The notes under the pieces are model-generated. The model ran no database searches, was not told the origin of the DNA, and worked only from the letters and a program-made list of their open reading frames with translations. The translations under genes were made by a program, and so were the position numbers. 10,730 nucleotides of DNA from an uncultured Bacteroidales bacterium (GTDB taxonomy: Bacteria > Bacteroidota > Bacteroidia > Bacteroidales > Paludibacteraceae): NCBI GenBank assembly GCA_900556095.1, contig USNU01000026.1:1-10730 (forward strand), written 5' to 3'. This document shows positions 6,037 to 10,730 of this stretch, piece after piece. Numbering within the stretch: position 1 is the stretch's first letter; every line of letters starts with the position of its first letter.

Positions 6037-7364
6037 AACAATTTCAGTGCGGTGCCGACCACGTAGTTGCTGCCGCCGATGAAGATTATATCTTGCTGAT
6101 TAGCAATACTTTGTACCATACGTAAAGCCTCCTCAATATCGGGGATAGCCTGTGCCGCAGTGTCTTCCGGGTGTATCTTCTGCCAGCGTTGCAGCATTTC
6201 AACGGCAGGGATGGCACGGTGGGTATCGGGTTGCACAAAATAGTATTGAACACGATAGTTGATACCATCAATGGTGTGCGTGGCTGGCAGAAGGCGCATA
6301 ACCACCTCTACATCTTTATCAGAAACCATACCAAACAGCATGTAGAGGGTGGATTTTTTTTGCTTTTGCAGTTCATTCAACTGCTTTGCCACATAGTGCA
6401 GTCCGTGTGAGTTATGCCCTGTATCACAGATAGTTAGAGGTTCGCGTGCCACTATTTCCCATCGTCCGCGCAAACCGGTGAGTGTGCATACTTCGGCAAA
6501 ACCACGGCGGATAGCCTCAGCGGAGATTTTGCCGCCTATCGGAGTATAGTTTTGCAAAACACGGAGAGCCACGTAAGCAGTCTGTTGATTCTTGTCCTGA
6601 TATATGCCATGCAACTGACAATCAGGCACTTCTCTCATTCGGCAACGACGCAAATATCCACACTGGTCAGCAAACCATAGCCGGCAATCGGTGGTTTCCA
6701 ATCCCTCGCCGAGTATATGACATTCATCTGCTTTTTGCAAAAAGACGGGTGCTGTCTGCGGGTCGGTTTCGCCCACCACGCAAGGCACATCGGGTTTGAT
6801 GATTCCCGCTTTCTCATACGCAATCTTCGGCAATGTGTCGCCCAAGAACTCGGTATGGTCAAGACCGATATTGGTGATAACGGAGAGCATGGGTGTGATG
6901 ATATTGGTGGAGTCGAGCCGCCCGCCGAGTCCTACTTCCACCACCGCTACATCTACCTGCATATCAGCGAAATAGGCAAATGCCATAGCCATAGTGGTCT
7001 CAAAAAAGGAGGGGCGTATCTCTTCCAGAAAGTCTTTGTTTTCGTCCACAAAGCGCACCACATATTCCTCCGAAACCATCTGCCCATTGAGGCGAATACG
7101 TTCTCGGAAATCCACCAAGTGCGGACTGGTATATAGCCCCACGCGCAACCCAGAAGCCTGCAACGAAGCGGCGATAAGGTGCGATGTACTACCCTTTCCG
7201 TTGGTACCTGCGATATGCACCGACCGAAACTTACGATAAGGGTTTCCGAGATGTTCCATCAGACTGTATGTATTGTCCAACCCTGGTTTGTACGCCGCCC
7301 CGCCCACCAAATGAAACGCAGGTTGCGAGGCGTAGAGATATTCAAGTGTTTGTTGATATGTCAT
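6030..7364 (-). CDS. folC: Bifunctional dihydrofolate synthase / folylpolyglutamate synthase
   Basis: A 444-residue cytosolic Mur-ligase-type enzyme that joins glutamate to dihydropteroate and extends the gamma-glutamyl tail of folates using ATP. The P-loop is GTNGKGSTS (53-61). TSPHL follows in the expected place, then VVEVGLGGRLDSTN and TNIGLDHTEFLG of the central ATPase domain. Lys185 in YEKAGIIKP corresponds to the carbamylated lysine of the family. The C-terminal domain carries DTGHNSHG (Asp314, His317), matching the conserved D-x-x-H-N, and ends IFIGGSNYVVGTALKLFV. Length and order of motifs are normal. The chosen ATG is the first in frame and yields the expected start. Upstream, 130 bases separate it from the dnaE stop; a weak promoter may sit there. 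The final codon is TGA inside a short repeat shared with the next gap. Assignment is firm; whether it has both activities is inferred from the family. Confidence 0.96.
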   Translation of the reverse strand: MTYQQTLEYLYASQPAFHLVGGAAYKPGLDNTYSLMEHLGNPYRKFRSVHIAGTNGKGSTSHLIAASLQASGLRVGLYTSPHLVDFRERIRLNGQMVSEEYVVRFVDENKDFLEEIRPSFFETTMAMAFAYFADMQVDVAVVEVGLGGRLDSTNIITPMLSVITNIGLDHTEFLGDTLPKIAYEKAGIIKPDVPCVVGETDPQTAPVFLQKADECHILGEGLETTDCRLWFADQCGYLRRCRMREVPDCQLHGIYQDKNQQTAYVALRVLQNYTPIGGKISAEAIRRGFAEVCTLTGLRGRWEIVAREPLTICDTGHNSHGLHYVAKQLNELQKQKKSTLYMLFGMVSDKDVEVVMRLLPATHTIDGINYRVQYYFVQPDTHRAIPAVEMLQRWQKIHPEDTAAQAIPDIEEALRMVQSIANQQDIIFIGGSNYVVGTALKLFV

Positions 7365-7494
7365 TTTTTATAAAAATAAAATCGGTAAACTTTGTCTATC
7401 CTCCTGATATCCTCCTGACATCCACCTTACTTTTACTTATACTATTCTAAAAGCATCTTATAACAAATTCGATATCCAAAAAGGTGATTTATTG
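7365..7494 (-). promoter_or_regulatory. dnaE-folC intergenic region with weak promoter candidate
   Basis: On the minus strand TTTG (7464-7467) is followed by 19 bases and TAGTATAA (7437-7444). The spacing fits a Bacteroidota promoter, but only the TA of the -7 element agrees with TAnnTTTG. If used, it would give folC a leader of about 66 bases. No terminator hairpin was found after dnaE, so readthrough from dnaE is equally possible. Confidence 0.3.
7395..7421 (-). repeat. Tandem 11-base repeat in the folC leader
   Basis: On the minus strand GGATGTCAGGA is followed directly by GGATATCAGGA and then GGATA, about 2.5 copies of an 11-base unit with one mismatch. Two AGGAGG strings arise at the unit junctions (7411-7416 and 7400-7405). 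They lie more than 30 bases from the folC ATG with no alternative start codon at proper spacing, so they are unlikely to be ribosome binding sites. Confidence 0.55.
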
Positions 7495-10400
7495 CTACTC
7501 GGTGTGGATAGTAAGTACATTATCCATTTCTTTCATTTTCAACCACTTATAGAAATCGGGCGTAATGTGTACCCGTGTCGATTTGGAGGTAAGCATGATA
7601 CGATTGTTGTGGAGTGTGTCTTGCACCTGTACGCACAAACGCGACTTGCCCTTGTTCGATTCGCATTGTGCCACCAATTCGTCTATCAACTCCTGTGTAA
7701 CATTTTCTAACGGAATAGCGAGACAGATTGACGACATATAGGTATCCTGCACATCTTTGAGCAACTCCACTTTTTGTATTGCGAACTCAAATTCTGCCTC
7801 GTCATCGTTCTTTTCGTGAAACCAACGCATACCTGTGCCTCGCTGCTGGATAATGCCTGTAACATACACATACAAGTTCGGTTTGAGCAATGCGCTGTTC
7901 TTGGTGTAAGCATCACCGAATAGTACCATCTTGAAACTCCCCGAGTAATCTTCTATTGTGTATCGTCCGTACGGATTATTTTTTTTGGATACTGCTTCTT
8001 CTGCCGATGTAACGATACCGCCGAAACGGACAGGCTGGTTCTTATATTTCTGAAAAAACTCTTTCGGGTTCTGTGTCTTTGGGGCTTCCCCTTCTGTCTC
8101 CTCGTTGGAGTTGTCTGCTTGTGCCATAGCCGTTTTGCGGCTATCGGGGGTGCGCCAAGCGTCGAACTGTGTCAATTGTTCGGTAGTGATGTTGCACATC
8201 TCTTTTACCTCAAATTCGTACTCGTCCAGAGGGTGCGCGGAGAGAAAAATACCGATGAGCGATTTTTCTATATTGAGCCGCTCGATAGCCGACCATTTCT
8301 GTACCTGCGGCAATTCCGGGTGTTGTATATCCACCCCCGCATCGCCCAAATCGCCAAAGAGTGAGTTTTGCTGTTGTTGTCTGTCCTGCTGGTACATATT
8401 TCCATAGCGCATCAGGGTTTCCAAGACGTTCTCACCGCGGCTGTTTGTAGCAAGTATCTGCTCGCGATAGAGTCCATCGAAACAATCGAAAGCCCCTGCA
8501 AGTGCCAGGTTCTCAACGGTTTTTCGGTTGCAAGCCGAGAGGTTTACGCGCTCCATAAAATCGAAGATATCCTTGTATTTGCCGTTTTTTGTGCGTTCAT
8601 TGATAATTGCTTCCACAGCCCCTTCGCCGACGCCTTTGATGCCGCCTAAGCCAAAACGAATGTTGCCCTTGCTATTGACGGTGAAGTTCAGTTCGGACTC
8701 GTTCACATCCGGCTCCAACACCTGAATCTTCATCGCCTTGCACTCGTCCATAAATTTCGTAACCTCCTTGATGTCATCTTTTGACACGGTCAGGTTGGCT
8801 GCCATAAACTCGGCAGGATAGTGTGCTTTGAGGTAAGCGGTCTGGTATGCTACCCACGAATAGCAGGCAGCGTGCGATTTGTTGAACGCATAGGAGGCAA
8901 ATTTCTCCCAGTCCTTCCAAATTTTATCCAGCACTTTTTCGTCATGCCCATTGGCTTTTCCGCCTGCCATAAACTTGCCCTTCAGTTCTTGCAGGATAGC
9001 CATCTGTTTCTTACCCATCGCCTTGCGGAGTTTGTCGCTTTCGCCGCGTGTGAAGTTCGCCAACAAGCGCGACAAAAGCATGACCTGCTCCTGATAGACC
9101 GTAACGCCGTAGGTGTCCTTCAGATATTTCTCCATAATCGGGATATCGTAGGTAACGGGTTCCAAGCCCTGCTTGCGCCTGATAAACTGCGGGATATAGT
9201 CCATAGGTCCCGGTCGGTAGAGGGCGTTCATGGCGATGATGTCGCCGATGACGGTCGGTTTCAGTTCCCTCATATATTTGCGCATACCGGCAGACTCAAA
9301 CTGGAACACACCTGTCGTGCGTCCCTCTTGGAAGAGTTTGTAGGTATCGGGGTCTTCTATCGATATATGGTCGATGTCCACATCAATACCGTGTACTTTT
9401 TTGATATTTTTGAGACACTCCTTGATGATGGTCAGGGTTATCAATCCGAGGAAGTCCATCTTGATGAGTCCCACGCTCTCTATCACGTGCCCGTCGTATT
9501 CCGTTACGAGCACACGCCGTTTGGTGTCCTTGTCCTCCACGCTCGACAGGGGGGCGAACTTCGTCAAGTCGTCCGCACCGATAATCACACCGCAGGCGTG
9601 GATACCCACTTGCCGTATGGTATCCTCGAGCTGCAAGGCATAGTTGAGCATACTGCGTATCTCGGGGTCGCCCGATTCGTATTCGCGTTTCAGTTCGTCC
9701 ACATACTTGTAGCAGTTCTTCAGGTTCACCTTCGGCGACTTGCCTTTCTCGTCCTTGATATTGTCGGGGAAACCGCGGTCGGGGATATACGATTTCAGTT
9801 CGTTCACTTTCTGGAGCGGCACACGCTGCACGCGTCCCACATCGGCAATCGCCGACTTGGTTGCCATCTTGCCGTAGGTGATGATATGCGCCACGTGTGT
9901 CTCGCCGTATTTGCGGCTCACCCAGTCCAGCACCTTGCCGCGCCCCGCATCGTCGAAGTCGGTATCAATATCGGGCAGCGAGATACGGTCTGGGTTGAGG
10001 AAACGCTCAAACAGCAGGTCGTACTTCAGAGGGTCGATCTTGGTGATTCCCAGGCAATATGCCACTACGGAACCTGCCGCTGATCCACGGCCCGGACCCA
10101 CCATTACGCCCAGCTCTTCGCGTGCCGCCCTGATGAAGTCGGACACGATGAGGAAGTAGCCCGGGAAACCCATGGTCTTCATCACGTGGAGCTCGAAGTT
10201 CACGTGCTCATCCACATTCTCGGGCAGCGGATCGCCATAAAGCTTCCTGGCTCCCTCGTAGGCGAGGTGGCGCAGGTATTCTGCCTCAAACTTGATGCGG
10301 TATATCTTGTCGTAGCCGCCCAGACGGTCGATTACCTTCTGACCTTCCTCGGGCGGCAGCTGGTTCTCTCCATTCTCATCAGTGGTAAACTCCCTATAGA

Positions 10401-10730
10401 GGTCTTCTTCCGACACCTTCTGGCGCAACTGCTCCTCGGTACCGAAACTCTCCGGAATGGGGAAGAACGGCATGATAGGACCATGGTCGATGCTGTAGAT
10501 TTCCACCTTATCCAATACTTCGAGGGTATTCGAGAGCGCTTCGGGCACATCAGCGAACACTTCGTTCATTTCCTCGCGGGTCTTGAACCACTCCTGCTTG
10601 GAGTAGCGCATGCGGTTAGGATCGTCCAGGTCCTTGCCGGTGGCGATGCAGAGCAGATGGTCGTGCGCCTCGGCAGTCTCCTTGTCCTCGAAGTGGCAGT
10701 CGTTGGTGCATACGAGCTTGATGCCGTATT
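7495..10730 (-). CDS. dnaE: DNA polymerase III alpha subunit DnaE, 5' end outside window
   Basis: The replicative DNA polymerase. 1077 residues are visible from the right edge (first whole codon at 10728) to the TAG at 7495. The frame is open across the methionine at 10611, so that methionine is internal and roughly 150-200 N-terminal residues of the PHP domain are missing. Visible order: the end of the PHP domain (CTNDCHFEDKE, then GKDLDDPNRMRYSKQEW); the palm with GPGRGSAAGS near 10070-10100; catalytic aspartates in LPDIDTDFDD (codons at 9970-9972 and 9964-9966); the third in KMDFLGL (9454-9456); the fingers (YRPGPMDYIPQFI, YQEQVMLLS); a helix-hairpin-helix region; and an OB-fold near VRFGGIVTSAEE. 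The beta-clamp-binding pentapeptide QNSLF is at 8356-8370, preceded by a Gln run. An acidic, Asn/Glu-rich linker precedes the OB-fold. It is the first gene of the leftward cluster ending with prmA. Confidence 0.97.
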   Translation of the reverse strand, partial: YGIKLVCTNDCHFEDKETAEAHDHLLCIATGKDLDDPNRMRYSKQEWFKTREEMNEVFADVPEALSNTLEVLDKVEIYSIDHGPIMPFFPIPESFGTEEQLRQKVSEEDLYREFTTDENGENQLPPEEGQKVIDRLGGYDKIYRIKFEAEYLRHLAYEGARKLYGDPLPENVDEHVNFELHVMKTMGFPGYFLIVSDFIRAAREELGVMVGPGRGSAAGSVVAYCLGITKIDPLKYDLLFERFLNPDRISLPDIDTDFDDAGRGKVLDWVSRKYGETHVAHIITYGKMATKSAIADVGRVQRVPLQKVNELKSYIPDRGFPDNIKDEKGKSPKVNLKNCYKYVDELKREYESGDPEIRSMLNYALQLEDTIRQVGIHACGVIIGADDLTKFAPLSSVEDKDTKRRVLVTEYDGHVIESVGLIKMDFLGLITLTIIKECLKNIKKVHGIDVDIDHISIEDPDTYKLFQEGRTTGVFQFESAGMRKYMRELKPTVIGDIIAMNALYRPGPMDYIPQFIRRKQGLEPVTYDIPIMEKYLKDTYGVTVYQEQVMLLSRLLANFTRGESDKLRKAMGKKQMAILQELKGKFMAGGKANGHDEKVLDKIWKDWEKFASYAFNKSHAACYSWVAYQTAYLKAHYPAEFMAANLTVSKDDIKEVTKFMDECKAMKIQVLEPDVNESELNFTVNSKGNIRFGLGGIKGVGEGAVEAIINERTKNGKYKDIFDFMERVNLSACNRKTVENLALAGAFDCFDGLYREQILATNSRGENVLETLMRYGNMYQQDRQQQQNSLFGDLGDAGVDIQHPELPQVQKWSAIERLNIEKSLIGIFLSAHPLDEYEFEVKEMCNITTEQLTQFDAWRTPDSRKTAMAQADNSNEETEGEAPKTQNPKEFFQKYKNQPVRFGGIVTSAEEAVSKKNNPYGRYTIEDYSGSFKMVLFGDAYTKNSALLKPNLYVYVTGIIQQRGTGMRWFHEKNDDEAEFEFAIQKVELLKDVQDTYMSSICLAIPLENVTQELIDELVAQCESNKGKSRLCVQVQDTLHNNRIMLTSKSTRVHITPDFYKWLKMKEMDNVLTIHTE

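Noticed and set aside
8821..10083. A 420-codon open frame on the plus strand opposite dnaE
   Set aside because: It lies wholly antisense to an unmistakable DnaE with catalytic motifs, and its translation resembles no family. Long antisense frames are expected when codon choice in the real gene avoids triplets that read as stops on the other strand.
10609..10611. ATG at 10611 as the dnaE start
   Set aside because: The same frame continues upstream to the window edge with recognisable DnaE PHP-domain sequence (HFEDKE, GKDLDDPNR), so this methionine is internal.

Overview
This window looks like a chromosomal segment of a Bacteroidales-type bacterium (phylum Bacteroidota). Three things suggest this. 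The DnaE, RlmN and GH43 proteins have the wording typical of that order. Genes start without Shine-Dalgarno sequences. The best promoter matches the Bacteroidota pattern of a -33 element, a 19-base spacer and a -7 element of the form TAnnTTTG. The call is made by eye from protein wording and cannot be taken to genus level.

Layout: all protein genes except rlmN lie on the minus strand. Positions 1-2812 hold a tight leftward gene set: a FecCD-type ABC permease (1826-2812), a small flavin-type split-barrel protein of the pyridoxamine-phosphate-oxidase superfamily (1423-1824) and a secreted GH43 glycosidase with a C-terminal beta-sandwich (1-1419, 3' end outside the window). The gaps are 1 and 3 bases, so one transcript is likely. 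It starts at a well-formed promoter just upstream of the permease. Positions 2813-3271 are a 459-base divergent intergenic region with that promoter, a candidate rlmN promoter, nested inverted and direct repeats and a short AT-rich tandem repeat.

rlmN (3272-4408, plus strand) encodes the radical-SAM 23S rRNA/tRNA adenine-2 methyltransferase, with two unusual insertions. It converges on a second leftward cluster: dnaE (7495-10730, 5' end outside the window), folC (6030-7364), a lipoprotein nitroreductase (5374-5970) and prmA (4568-5332). A factor-independent terminator closes the cluster at 4503-4538. This is mostly housekeeping: replication, folate polyglutamylation, and two methylation enzymes of the translation apparatus facing each other (RlmN on rRNA/tRNA, PrmA on ribosomal protein L11).

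I see no CRISPR array, tRNA, rRNA, transposase or phage gene. I found no clearly novel system. The points most worth checking are the orphan permease grouped with a split-barrel protein and a xylosidase-like enzyme, the structured divergent intergenic region, the RlmN insertions, and the short phased repeats between folC and the nitroreductase gene.
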